Assembly (NCBI GenBank): GCA_963790065.1
Contig: CAWBNK010000006.1
Coordinates: 992,001-1,056,000 of the forward strand
Length of the DNA: 64,000 bases
Direction of reading: 5' to 3'
Origin: Palsa-504 sp963790065
Lineage (GTDB): Bacteria; Actinomycetota; Actinomycetes; Streptosporangiales; Streptosporangiaceae
Of this stretch, positions 8,058 through 16,088 are shown piece by piece. The first letter of the stretch is position 1, and each line of letters starts with the position of its first letter. Both the position numbers and the translations under genes were made by a program. Under the pieces are notes generated by a model that was given only the letters and a program-made list of their open reading frames with translations, made no database searches and was not told where the DNA came from.

Positions 8058-8273
8058 TCATTCCGCGGGTTCGGCGGCCGGCGCGGGCGACGCGCTCGAC
8101 CAGACCGCGATCTGGCTCCGGTTGGCGAAGCCGAGCTTGGTCAAGATGTGCTGGACGTGGTTCTGCGCGGTCCGTTCGGAGACGTACAGCGCCTCGGCGA
8201 TCTGCCGGTTGGTCAGTCCCTTCCCGACCAGCCGGGCGACTTCCCGCTCGCGCGGGCTTAGCGGCGCCGACCC
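8058..8273 (-). pseudogene. LuxR-type HTH domain remnant
   Basis: The reverse strand reads SAPLSPREREVARLVGKG, then LTNRQIAEALYVSERTAQNH, then VQHILTKLGFANRSQIAVW, and stops at 8058. This is a complete LuxR/GerE DNA-binding domain, including the recognition helix around SERTAQNHVQHI. Immediately upstream, codon 8274-8276 is an in-frame TAG and no start codon lies between, so the sensor or receiver part of the original regulator is gone. I therefore call it a decayed 3' end. Confidence 0.75.
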
Positions 8274-8383
8274 CTACCCGCCCCGCGCCGTCTCCGGTCG
8301 CCACCAGCCCTAAGCCGAAGCCGAAGCCGAAGCCAGCGCCCGTTCCTACACCTGTCCGTACCACGTTGCCGGTGACCGGCTGA
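8267..8383 (+). pseudogene. Pro/Lys-rich wall-spanning tail ending in LPVTG (fragment)
   Basis: A plus-strand frame encodes a proline-rich stretch with SPKPKPKPKPAPVPTP followed by TTLPVTG and a stop. A Pro-rich spacer plus LPxTG is the C-terminal pattern of sortase-anchored surface proteins. The hydrophobic segment and basic tail that must follow the motif are missing, and no signal peptide or globular part is present upstream in frame. It overlaps the end of the LuxR fragment on the other strand. Either a gene fragment or coincidence in GC-rich DNA. Confidence 0.3.
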
Positions 8384-8399
8384 GGATCCGCAACCCCCA

Positions 8400-8435
8400 C
8401 CGGCCTGGGCCTCCCCGGGGGCCGGCCCAGGCCGG
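8400..8435 (+). terminator. Hairpin terminator
   Basis: CCGGCCTGGGCC at 8400-8411 is perfectly complementary to GGCCCAGGCCGG at 8424-8435, a 12-bp stem with a 12-base loop. It follows the LPVTG fragment and precedes the VOC gene. A further CCCCGGGG palindrome lies directly downstream. Confidence 0.6.
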
Positions 8436-8513
8436 TCCCCGGGGGAGGCGCGTCGCGCCACTCCGGACCATGGTCTAGGACGCTGGACCCGGACCGCGCG
8501 ATAACGTGGCCCG

Positions 8514-8894
8514 GTGGCATGTCGCATAACGGAACTAGTCCTCGACGCACACGATCCTGACCTGCTGGCCCGGTTCTGGTGCACGGTCCTCGGCTATGTC
8601 GAGCTCGACCGCGTCGACGGCAGCATCGAGATCGGACCGCCGGAGGCTGGCTTCGGCGGTCCGCAGCCCACCATCGTCATCGACCGGACGGACGAACCCA
8701 AGAATGGCAAGCTCCGGCTGCACATCGACGTCAACGCCACCGACCGCGACCAGGAGGCGGAGCTCGACCGGCTGCTCGCAGCGGGCGCCCGCCGGGCCGA
8801 CATCGGCCAGACCGGCAACGAAAGCTGGCACGTGCTAGCCGACCCGGAGGGCAACGAGTTTTGCCTGCTGCGACGGCAGGTGCCGCCGGTGTAG
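8514..8894 (+). CDS. VOC-family protein (glyoxalase/dioxygenase-like)
   Basis: 126 residues beginning at a GTG (MACRITELVLDAHDPDLLAR). FWCTVLGYVELDR is the first beta-alpha-beta-beta unit, and LRLHIDVNATDRDQEAELDR opens the second. It ends NESWHVLADPEGNEFCLLRR, the DPEGNEFCL signature of glyoxalase-like domain proteins in actinomycetes. Metal ligands expected in enzymes of the fold are only partly visible (His, Glu), so it may bind rather than turn over a ligand. Confidence 0.85.
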   Translation: MACRITELVLDAHDPDLLARFWCTVLGYVELDRVDGSIEIGPPEAGFGGPQPTIVIDRTDEPKNGKLRLHIDVNATDRDQEAELDRLLAAGARRADIGQTGNESWHVLADPEGNEFCLLRRQVPPV

Positions 8895-8983
8895 GAGCGT
8901 CGTACCGTGCTACGTTGATGACCAGAGACCCCTTCCGCGCGTCGGACGCGTCTGCCGTAGTCCTGCGGAAGGAGCCGCAACTC

Positions 8984-9628
8984 ATGCCACGTCTCTACGG
9001 TCCCGGGCACTTCACCGAGGACCCTTACTCGCAAGTCGTTTCGCCCCACGGCATTCCGGTGGACAACCTCGTCGCCGTCCTCCAGAAGGAGATCAGGCGC
9101 AGTCGCATCGACGACGCCGTGCTCGCCGCCTACGAGATGTTCATAACCTCGGCGGATGTCGCTCAGCACTTGTGGCGGCGCCTGCGGATCATCGCGGTTG
9201 AAGACGTGGGAATGGGCCTGCCTCTCGGGCCTGTGCTGATCGACGTGCTCCACCGTAACTTCAATGCCAACCCGGGCGGGGACTGGATGACGGCGTGTCA
9301 CGCCGTGCGCCTGCTCGCCACCGCGCCCAAGGACCGCACTAGTTCCGAGCACGCCGAGTGGGTCGCCGCGAAGGTCGCTCTCGGGGAAGCGCTGGTCGAG
9401 GTCCCGGACTACGCCCACTGCGTGCACACACGCGCCGGTCAGGAACTGGGGCGCGGTCTGATGCAGTGGTGGGACAACGGCGCTCAAGTGCGCGACGAAC
9501 TGCCCTCGGCGGATCACCGGTACCGTGCGGAGCTGATCGAGATCCACCGCCGCGACGAAGCGGAGAACGGGACCGCGTCTCGTCCGTCCCGTTGGGCAAG
9601 CGCCACCGCGCCACCCGGCTGTGACTGA
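8984..9628 (+). CDS. Hypothetical protein resembling the C-terminal helical domain of RarA/MgsA
   Basis: 214 residues from an ATG with AAGGAG nine bases upstream. The segment around RRSRIDDAVLAAYEMFITSA, then WRRLRIIAVEDVGMGLP and HAVRLLATAPKD, resembles the helical collar domain of RarA/MgsA and clamp-loader-like AAA proteins. There the ASEDVG motif is conserved. No ATPase domain is present here. The C-terminus is charged and probably disordered. It could be a stand-alone DNA-metabolism helper, but that is inference from one motif. The open frame continues upstream over the VOC gene and is not used there. Confidence 0.6.
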   Translation: MPRLYGPGHFTEDPYSQVVSPHGIPVDNLVAVLQKEIRRSRIDDAVLAAYEMFITSADVAQHLWRRLRIIAVEDVGMGLPLGPVLIDVLHRNFNANPGGDWMTACHAVRLLATAPKDRTSSEHAEWVAAKVALGEALVEVPDYAHCVHTRAGQELGRGLMQWWDNGAQVRDELPSADHRYRAELIEIHRRDEAENGTASRPSRWASATAPPGCD

Positions 9629-9638
9629 GATGCAGGCG

Positions 9639-10721
9639 TTATCCGGCGAACGACACCCGGTTCCATGTGGCCCCCGCGTCTCTGGTGATCCACAGAGTGC
9701 CGCGGGCCGATAGCGCCACGCCCTGCTCGTCGGTTTCGAACCCGACGAGCGAGAAGCCGCCCGGCGGCCCCGCCAGGGCGACGGTCCAGGCTCCCCCGGA
9801 AGAAACCAGGGTGTTGCCGTTCCACGAGAAGCGCTTGCCGGTGATCGCCGTCACGCCGTCCGACCAGGCCGGCGGCGCTGTGATGGCCGTCCAGGCCGAC
9901 CCCCCGTCAGTGGAGACGTAGGCCAGGCCGTACTGGGCCGACTGGCCCTGGACGTCGCAGATGAGCACCAGGCTGCCATCGGTGGAGGCACCAAGCTCGA
10001 CGTCCGGCACCGGCAGCGAGGCGGGACACGGCACGGCCAGGTGCCGCCCGGCTTGGGTCCCGGTGTACACCTCGACTGAGGGCGGAATAGGCCCGGCGCC
10101 CTCCTGGCCGACCACGTAGGCGGTCGGCCCGTGGACGACCAGCGTGGCGCTGCGGTCCGGGGTGAAGCCGAGGTTCGTCCAGACGGTGCTGCCGACCGGG
10201 GCGCGCCAGACGTCCGGGTAGGGCTGCGGGCCGGCGATGGCCCAGACCCAGCCGGAGGCGGTCTCCAGCGATAGCACCTGGCTGAGCCGGCCGGGCTGCC
10301 AGCTCGCCGCTCCGTCCGTGGTGAGCCACAACGCACCGTCGGTGCTCCACGCGTAGCCGTCGGCGGAGGTGGCGAAGCGCAGGTGGGTCACCCCGGCCGG
10401 GGGTGCTGGAAGCGCCGTCCAGCTCAGCGCCCCGTCGCCAGTCGTGAGCAGCTGCCCGGAGCCGAGGGCCCAACCGCGCTGGGCCGACACGAAGCTCACG
10501 TCGCTGGCCGCGAAGCCGGGACGGACCGAAGCCGGCGGGCTGCTGCTGGGCGTCGAGGCCGGCGAGGGCGAGGCAGCCGCGGATGCCGCAGCCGCGGATG
10601 CCGCAGCCGCGGTCGGCGCTGGCGTGGAAACGGAGCTTGCCGGGCTCGAGGTGCCACAGGCCGTCACGACGGCTAGGGCCAGCAGGGCAGCACCGGCGGC
10701 GGCGGCGCGCATGGTGTTCAT
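9639..10721 (-). CDS. Secreted lipoprotein with sialidase/Ycf48-like beta-propeller repeats
   Basis: About 360 residues. The signal peptide is MNTMRAAAAGAALLALAVV followed by the lipobox TACG, predicting lipidation and membrane anchoring outside the cell. An Ala/Ser/Pro-rich linker of about 45 residues follows. The rest holds repeats typical of BNR/Ycf48-like propellers: GWALGSGQLLTTGDGALSW, then a second around LWLTTDGAASW, one around VSTDGGSAWTAI, and the last LWITRDAGATWNRVSF. Such proteins may bind ligands or assist assembly; no catalytic residues are clear. An ATG at 10739 would add six residues before the signal peptide. Confidence 0.8.
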   Translation of the reverse strand: MNTMRAAAAGAALLALAVVTACGTSSPASSVSTPAPTAAAASAAAASAAASPSPASTPSSSPPASVRPGFAASDVSFVSAQRGWALGSGQLLTTGDGALSWTALPAPPAGVTHLRFATSADGYAWSTDGALWLTTDGAASWQPGRLSQVLSLETASGWVWAIAGPQPYPDVWRAPVGSTVWTNLGFTPDRSATLVVHGPTAYVVGQEGAGPIPPSVEVYTGTQAGRHLAVPCPASLPVPDVELGASTDGSLVLICDVQGQSAQYGLAYVSTDGGSAWTAITAPPAWSDGVTAITGKRFSWNGNTLVSSGGAWTVALAGPPGGFSLVGFETDEQGVALSARGTLWITRDAGATWNRVSFAG

Positions 10722-10842
10722 GTCCCTAAGACGCCGCAACGCGCCGTGGCGTTGGACGGATAGATCGTCCGCCGGGCACCAGCCAGCTCCAGCGTCTGGT
10801 CATTATCGGCGTCGGCCTGCCATCATGAGGATTGGAGTCAAT

Positions 10843-11787
10843 ATGGCCTCGCGCACCTCGTCAGCGGCCGGCGGGCTGGAGTACGAACGCGTCCTGGATC
10901 GCGTGGCCGACGCGGTACGGACCGTGCTCGGTCGCGGACGCGTGCCGGATGAGATTCCCGAGCTCGCCAGCGCCGATCCGCACATGTTCGGCTTGGCCGT
11001 CGCGACTGTCGAGGGCGAAGTACACGGGGTCGGGGAGTGGCGCCGGCGGTTCTCGATCCAGAGCATCTCGAAGTTGTTCACGCTTGCTCTGGTCATCGAG
11101 AAGGATGGCGAGGCGGTGTGGACCCGGGTTGGACGCGAGCCATCGGGCACTGCATTCAATTCGCTTGTCCAGCTCGAGTACGAGCACGGGATCCCGCGCA
11201 ATCCATTCATCAATGCCGGCGCCCTGGTCGTCACCGACCGTCTGCTGACGCTCACCGGAGACGCGTGCGGCGCCGTCGAGCGATTCCTGCGGACCGAGTG
11301 TGCCTGCCCCGAGATCGCTAGCGATCAGGTAGTCGCGTCCTCCGAAGCTGAGCACGGTCACCGCAACGCCGCGCTCGCTCATTTCCTGGCGAGCTACGGC
11401 AACCTGGAAAATCCAGTTGGTCGCGTGCTTGATCACTACGTCCGCCACTGCGCCATCGCGATGAGTTGCGCCGAGCTCGCCCTGGCCGGAGGCTTCCTTG
11501 CCCGTCACGGCGTGCGCCTCGACGGCTCGCGGTTGGTGTCGCGAAGCGACGCCAAGCGCATCAACGCGGTCATGCTGACCTGCGGCACTTACGACGCGGC
11601 TGGCGAGTTCGCCTACCGGGTCGGCCTGCCGGCCAAAAGCGGTGTTGCCGGAGGCATCCTCGCGATTATTCCGGGCCGTTGCAGCTTGTGCGTCTGGAGC
11701 CCGGGCCTGGACGACAAGGGCAACTCGGTCGCGGGGATCGCGGCTCTCGATGCGTTCACGACCCTGACCGGCTGGTCGGTGTTCTAG
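10843..11787 (+). CDS. glsA: Glutaminase
   Basis: About 314 residues. It converts L-glutamine to L-glutamate and ammonia and belongs to the serine-dependent, beta-lactamase-like glutaminase family. The nucleophile motif is in RFSIQSISKLFTLAL (SxxK). Other conserved parts are VGREPSGTAFNS, GIPRNPFINAGALVV, NAALAHFLASYGN, HYVRHCAIAMSC and KSGVAGGILAI with the closing GNSVAGIAAL. GGAG sits five bases before the ATG at 10843, which I prefer over 10825. Length is normal for the family. Confidence 0.93.
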   Translation: MASRTSSAAGGLEYERVLDRVADAVRTVLGRGRVPDEIPELASADPHMFGLAVATVEGEVHGVGEWRRRFSIQSISKLFTLALVIEKDGEAVWTRVGREPSGTAFNSLVQLEYEHGIPRNPFINAGALVVTDRLLTLTGDACGAVERFLRTECACPEIASDQVVASSEAEHGHRNAALAHFLASYGNLENPVGRVLDHYVRHCAIAMSCAELALAGGFLARHGVRLDGSRLVSRSDAKRINAVMLTCGTYDAAGEFAYRVGLPAKSGVAGGILAIIPGRCSLCVWSPGLDDKGNSVAGIAALDAFTTLTGWSVF

Positions 11788-11830
11788 CCGGGCTCTCACC
11801 TCCCTTCGGGGCGGATGCGGCCGGAGTCCC

Positions 11831-11849
11831 TCTGCCGCACAGCGGCAGA
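11831..11849 (+). terminator. Hairpin after glutaminase
   Basis: TCTGCCGC and GCGGCAGA form an eight-base-pair stem with loop ACA, 43 bases after the glutaminase stop and before the convergent hydrolase gene. A GTTTT run lies a few bases further on. Confidence 0.5.
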
Positions 11850-11908
11850 TCCTGGCGTTTTCGGTCCATGAATACGCCGCATTTTTGCGGGCGGCCGGCC
11901 GCCGGGTG

Positions 11909-12661
11909 TTATCGAAAGGGGTCCAGCAGGGTAATCGACAGGTCCGGGCTCTCGACGTGTGCGTTGTGGCCCAGGCCGGGGAGCGTGACCGCGGGGACGC
12001 CCAGACGGGCCAGCTGCTCGCTGGTGCTCATTGCGTCATGCTCACCCCGGGCCATGGTCACCGGAGCCCGCGATCGGGCCAGCAGTTGCGTCATGTCGGG
12101 TGCCCCGACGGCGAACGCGCCCGGATCCATAGCCAGCCGCCACCGCTCGTGCTCTTCCCGCAGGCCCGCATTCACAGCGGGGGCGTCGGCGGCCACCAGG
12201 CCGGCCAGACCCGAGATCCGCAGGTAGCGGGCGGCAGCCTCCTCGCGCGAGGCGAACCAGGCCGTCGGCCGGTGCGCCGCGGCCTGCGCGCGGTCCAGCT
12301 CCTGCCGGGTCCAGGCCACCTTGATCCCCAGGCCGATAACCGCGTGTACTGGCACCTGGAACCCGCCGCTGGCCAGGACCAGGCCGACGACGCCGCCCAG
12401 CGAATGTCCCAGCACCACGGTGCGGCCACCACCGCTGGCGATGCCGGCGACCGCGGCGGCCAGGGTATCGAACGTGTAATCAGGCAGCGGCCGCGAACCG
12501 CCATGACCGGGCAGGTCCGGCGCCAGCCAGCGTCCCGGCCACCGCCGGGCGAGCAGCGGGCGCCAGCCATCCCACACGTCACCGGTCGCGCCCAGGCCGT
12601 GCAACAGCAGCAGGACGGGCTCCCCGCTGCCGCCGTGCTGGACTCGCAGGCCAGCGTCCAT
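11909..12661 (-). CDS. Alpha/beta hydrolase
   Basis: About 250 residues from MDAGLRVQHGGSG. LLLLHGLGATGDVWDGW holds the oxyanion HG motif, and LAPDLPGHGGSRPLPDYTF the second loop. The nucleophile elbow GHSLGG has Ser as nucleophile. GEHDAMS supplies the acid region and GLGHNAHVESPDL the catalytic His. This is the usual esterase/lipase/C-C hydrolase fold; substrate unknown. The reading frame extends upstream into the next gene with unrelated sequence, and an ATG at 12685 is an alternative start eight codons earlier. Confidence 0.9.
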   Translation of the reverse strand: MDAGLRVQHGGSGEPVLLLLHGLGATGDVWDGWRPLLARRWPGRWLAPDLPGHGGSRPLPDYTFDTLAAAVAGIASGGGRTVVLGHSLGGVVGLVLASGGFQVPVHAVIGLGIKVAWTRQELDRAQAAAHRPTAWFASREEAAARYLRISGLAGLVAADAPAVNAGLREEHERWRLAMDPGAFAVGAPDMTQLLARSRAPVTMARGEHDAMSTSEQLARLGVPAVTLPGLGHNAHVESPDLSITLLDPFR

Positions 12662-12774
12662 ATCCTGCAGTCTGCCACGACGCATTCCAGAGGCGGGCCG
12701 CCCATGCGGGCCCTGGCACAACGATCCTCCTGCCAGCCGGCACGACGCCTGGGCGCGTACTGAGCAGAAGGACG

Positions 12775-14223
12775 CTACGCGTAGAGCTGATCCAGGCCGA
12801 CAAGACGGATGTCGGGGCGTTGGCCAGCTTGCAGTTCGCGGTCGAAGCCTGCGCCTGAGTAGCAGGCGAGTACCGCGTGCTGGGTGTCGAATCCCTTGAC
12901 CGCGAGCAGGTCCCGCGCGCGGCGCAGGCGCTCGACGTGGCGCAGGTCCATAACCCGGTCCCACTTCACCTCGCCGAGGGAGAGAATCTTGCGCGGCCGG
13001 CCGTGCTCGGCCGGCGCGAGCACCGCGACGTCGATCTGGATCTGGGTCCGGTTGGCTGGGTCCGAGACCACGCCGGACCCTACCTCCCCGGGCGGCCCGC
13101 CGAAGACCGCTGGATCGGCCGCCATCGCGTAGTCGCGGCAGATCGCTTCGAAATGCGGTCCCGTTACCTGGGACAGGAAACGTGCGTGGGCCCCGGACCA
13201 GACGGCTGATCCGCCGCCGAGTTCGAGACGTGCCCATTCCCGGCTCATGATGGCCTGGTAGAAGGTGATGAGCGGCTCTGCGATGCGGTACCTGGCCCGT
13301 CCCGATCTGAACAGATCGGGCTCCTTGATCAGCAGCCGGGAATCCTCCAGGACGCGCAGGGGATGCGCGACCTCGTTGGATTTGCGGCCGATGTAGCTGG
13401 CGATTCCGCCTGACGTGTTATTTCCCTCGGCGACGGCCGCGAGCACAGAATGATATAGCGATGGGTCGCGGATCTCGGCCTCCTCAGCTAGCAGGTAGCG
13501 GGCTTCCCGGAAGAGCGGGGTCTGCGGATTCAGCACCGTCCGGACTACCCAGGGGTCAAAGTCAGCGAGGTCGGCGGGAGTGTCTTCGCGCAGGAGCTCC
13601 CGCCGGTACGCGGGAGTTCCGCCGACCACTGAATGCACGAGCAGGGCCAGCTTGGGGTCGGTAATGTCCCAGAACCGCGCGGCGTCCCGGTAGCCGAAGG
13701 GGTGGACGATCAGCTCGAAGCCCGCCCGCCCTCGCAGCGGCGCCGACCCGGAAAGCAGCCCGCCCATCACTGACATGGCTGAGCCGCACAGGAGGAGCCG
13801 CATGCGGCTCGTTGATCCGCTTCCCCCCGGGCCGAGCTCCCGCTGGAGGATGGACGGCAGGCCGGGTGACGCCTTGACCAGGAAAGGGAACTCATCAATG
13901 ACCACCGGAACGACACGATCCCCGCTCAGCCGGAACAGGTACGGAATGGCGTCAAGCCAGTCGCGGAACGGCGGGACCGGCGACCCGCTGAAGCGGATCA
14001 GCTCGTCGGCGAACAACCGCAGTGAGACCGTCTCGGTCAGCTCCAGGGCCGGGAAGTAGATCCCGCCCAGAGCCGCCGCCAGCGCCTGGAGGAGATAGCT
14101 CTTGCCCTGCCGACGCCGCCCGCTCACCACACCCAGCGTGGCGCCAGGCCGGGCATCGGCGGCGAAGGAGACCAGCCCGGTCCACTCGGCGTCCCGGTCG
14201 AACAGGTGAGGAGGCTTAGGCAT
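12775..14223 (-). CDS. Archaeal-type ATPase with C-terminal DUF234 nuclease-like domain
   Basis: About 482 residues starting MPKPPHLFDRDAEWTGL. Walker A is GVVSGRRRQGKSYLL and Walker B is VVPVVIDEFPFLV. A winged-helix segment lies near SYIGRKSNEVAHPLRVLEDS. The C-terminal part holds FEAICRDYA, then IQIDVAVLAP and SLGEVKWDRV. That order of E, D and ExK is the DUF234 variant of the PD-(D/E)XK nuclease fold. Such ATPases are widespread in archaea and scattered in bacteria, often in mobile or defence contexts; role unknown. In-frame ATGs at 14244 and 14304 are alternatives (see the control region upstream). Confidence 0.85.
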   Translation of the reverse strand: MPKPPHLFDRDAEWTGLVSFAADARPGATLGVVSGRRRQGKSYLLQALAAALGGIYFPALELTETVSLRLFADELIRFSGSPVPPFRDWLDAIPYLFRLSGDRVVPVVIDEFPFLVKASPGLPSILQRELGPGGSGSTSRMRLLLCGSAMSVMGGLLSGSAPLRGRAGFELIVHPFGYRDAARFWDITDPKLALLVHSVVGGTPAYRRELLREDTPADLADFDPWVVRTVLNPQTPLFREARYLLAEEAEIRDPSLYHSVLAAVAEGNNTSGGIASYIGRKSNEVAHPLRVLEDSRLLIKEPDLFRSGRARYRIAEPLITFYQAIMSREWARLELGGGSAVWSGAHARFLSQVTGPHFEAICRDYAMAADPAVFGGPPGEVGSGVVSDPANRTQIQIDVAVLAPAEHGRPRKILSLGEVKWDRVMDLRHVERLRRARDLLAVKGFDTQHAVLACYSGAGFDRELQAGQRPDIRLVGLDQLYA

Positions 14224-14249
14224 CCCAACTGGTGAAGCATGCATAGTCG

Positions 14250-14275
14250 AAGTATACTTGACCGAAGTATAATTC
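14250..14275 (-). promoter_or_regulatory. Two tandem GAAGTATA-type palindromes and -10-like boxes upstream of the ATPase
   Basis: AAGTATACTT at 14250-14259 is a perfect 10-bp palindrome. GAAGTATAATTC at 14264-14275 is a near-palindrome with the same half-site, 15 bases further on. On the minus strand both give TATACT, a strong -10 box. Transcription from the nearer box would begin at or next to the ATG at 14244, so a leaderless message is possible. The TATAAT at 14268-14273 could serve the other strand. Confidence 0.45.
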
Positions 14276-14388
14276 ACTATAAGGCGGTACGGTTCGGAGG
14301 CCACGCGTTTGACGTCAGCCCGCTTATCTGCGGACGGACCGTGCCGCCGTCGGCGTGCTGGCAGTTCCGCGCCGGACGACCATTCCCC

Positions 14389-15330
14389 TCAGCTGATCGC
14401 CCCTGCGGGAAGCAGCGCATGAACGCCCCAGGACTGGTTCGCTACTTGGGTGATCCTCAGGTCGAGTACCGGGCTGGCGAGCGCCAGCGCGGTGGCCTTG
14501 CCGACTCCGTAGCTGGCCCGCAGCCAGGTCAGCATCGCCTCCAGGGCGTCGCCCATGGCCGCGTTGAGGTCCGGGCTGAAGCCGAAGGTGACCTGGCCCG
14601 CCGGGGTTTCCGCGTGCACTCCCGGGACCGGCCGCTGGGTGACCAGCTCGAGGGCAACCTCGGTCGTCATGCCGCACTCGATCGCGGTGCCCGCCACCTC
14701 CCCGTCGCCCTGGGCCGCATGGCCGTCGCCGATGCTCACCAGCGCGCCAGGCACGGCCACCGGCAGGTACAAGACCGAGCCGGCGACCAGTTCCCTGCAG
14801 TCGATGTTGCCGCCGCCGATAGCCCGGGGCGGGATGGTGGAGTGCTCGCCTGGCTCGTCCGGCGCGACGCCGGTCACGCCGTGGAACGGCGCTATCCGCA
14901 CCGTGTGCCCCCGGTCGCTGACAGCTATCCGCGCGTCCGCGTCGATCTGCCACAGCAGCCACGCAGGCGGGCCCTCGTGCAGGCCCAGGCGCCTGGTCAG
15001 CGGGGTATCGCGGGCTGCGGCGACGGTGTAGCCCCAGGGATCGGGCCGCAGCGAGATGAAACGCACCGCGAGCACCTGGCCCGGCACCGCACCGCGAACA
15101 GCGACCGGCCCGGTCAGGCAATGGCCGCTGCGCCTGTTGCCGGCCATCGTCGTGCTAGCCATCGCCGGCACCTGTTCGCCAGGGAACCTCTGCGGCTGCA
15201 GGTGGCCGGCCGCGTCCAGTGAGCGCAGCACGATCGTGTCACCGGGGTCGACGGTCAGTACCGGCGGCAGGTCACGGGAGAAAACGTGGACCGTCGTCGA
15301 CGGTGACGGGTCGAGCCGGTGGCGAGTCAT
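14389..15330 (-). CDS. Acetamidase/formamidase family protein
   Basis: About 313 residues from MTRHRLDPSPSTTVHVFSRD. Family landmarks are VDPGDTIVLRSLDAAGHL, GPVAVRGAVPGQVLAVRF, HSTIPPRAIGGGNIDCRELV, LYLPVAVPGALVSIGDGHAA with the GDGHAAQGDGE metal-site motif, and a closing SYGVGKATALALAS. These enzymes hydrolyse short-chain amides to acid plus ammonia in the cytoplasm. Length matches the family. The longer open frame upstream of 15330 has no homology and is not used. No linked amide transporter is visible. Confidence 0.9.
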   Translation of the reverse strand: MTRHRLDPSPSTTVHVFSRDLPPVLTVDPGDTIVLRSLDAAGHLQPQRFPGEQVPAMASTTMAGNRRSGHCLTGPVAVRGAVPGQVLAVRFISLRPDPWGYTVAAARDTPLTRRLGLHEGPPAWLLWQIDADARIAVSDRGHTVRIAPFHGVTGVAPDEPGEHSTIPPRAIGGGNIDCRELVAGSVLYLPVAVPGALVSIGDGHAAQGDGEVAGTAIECGMTTEVALELVTQRPVPGVHAETPAGQVTFGFSPDLNAAMGDALEAMLTWLRASYGVGKATALALASPVLDLRITQVANQSWGVHALLPAGAIS

Positions 15331-15560
15331 GCAGCGATCTTCCCCGCTGCGCCCGGCCGCGGCAATGCCAGGACCAGGCCCTAACAGAGCATCCTGGACC
15401 AGCCCGCACGCGGGCAACACACCAGGCTGCCTCCCGACCTGACCGCCCGTCACGCACGCCCACGACCGCAGCGGCAGCCATTCAGCGAGCCGCTCATGGC
15501 GGGCCGGCGCGCATTCTCGTTGAGCTCGTGGATCAGCCAGGGCAATGCTGAAATGGTGTC

Positions 15561-15965
15561 GTGGACGTTCTTAGCAGCCGGATCCTGGTGCGGCCCGGCG
15601 ACCTGGATCGCAGCCGCCGCTTCTACCGCGATGTACTGGGCCTGGCCATCTACCGGGAGTTCGGCCCGCCGGAGGATCCGGGTGTGGTGTTCTTCCTCGG
15701 CCCGGGATTGCTTGAGGTCTCCGGGCATAGTACCGGCCCGGCCGGGCACTCGGTGATGATCTGGATCCAGGTACGGGACGTCCGCGCCGAGCACGCCCGG
15801 CTGGCCTCGGCCGGCGTTCCGGTTGTCCGGGAACCTGCCGCCGAGCTCTGGGGCCTGACGGAGATGTGGATCGAGGACCCCGACGGCATCCGGATCATCC
15901 TGGTCGAGGTGCCCGCCGATCACCCCCTCCGCCGTGATCCACGGCCGGGGTCACCACCGAGGTGA
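15561..15965 (+). CDS. VOC-family glyoxalase-like protein
   Basis: 134 residues from a GTG (MDVLSSRILVRPGDLDRSRR). FYRDVLGLAIYREFG is the first module, VVFFLGPGLLEVSGHS a following strand, and MIWIQVRDVRAEHARL starts the second. ELWGLTEMWIEDPDGIRIILVE closes it with the DPDG turn and a metal-ligand-like Glu. It may be an antibiotic-resistance or extradiol-type VOC protein; substrate unknown. The 230 bases upstream show no gene. Confidence 0.83.
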   Translation: MDVLSSRILVRPGDLDRSRRFYRDVLGLAIYREFGPPEDPGVVFFLGPGLLEVSGHSTGPAGHSVMIWIQVRDVRAEHARLASAGVPVVREPAAELWGLTEMWIEDPDGIRIILVEVPADHPLRRDPRPGSPPR

Positions 15966-16088
15966 CGAGCCCTACGCGGCAAGAGCAGGCATTCTTCATC
16001 TGCGGTGGTGATGCGTGCGCATTCGGTCTGGCCTGGTGGTGGCTGTCGCGCTGCAGTCCGGGCTGCTGTAGGGCAGGGGGCGGGGGCC

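Noticed and set aside
12662..13237. N-terminal extension of the alpha/beta hydrolase frame
   Set aside because: The extension overlaps the DUF234 ATPase gene in another frame and has no hydrolase homology; the fold begins at MDAGLRV.
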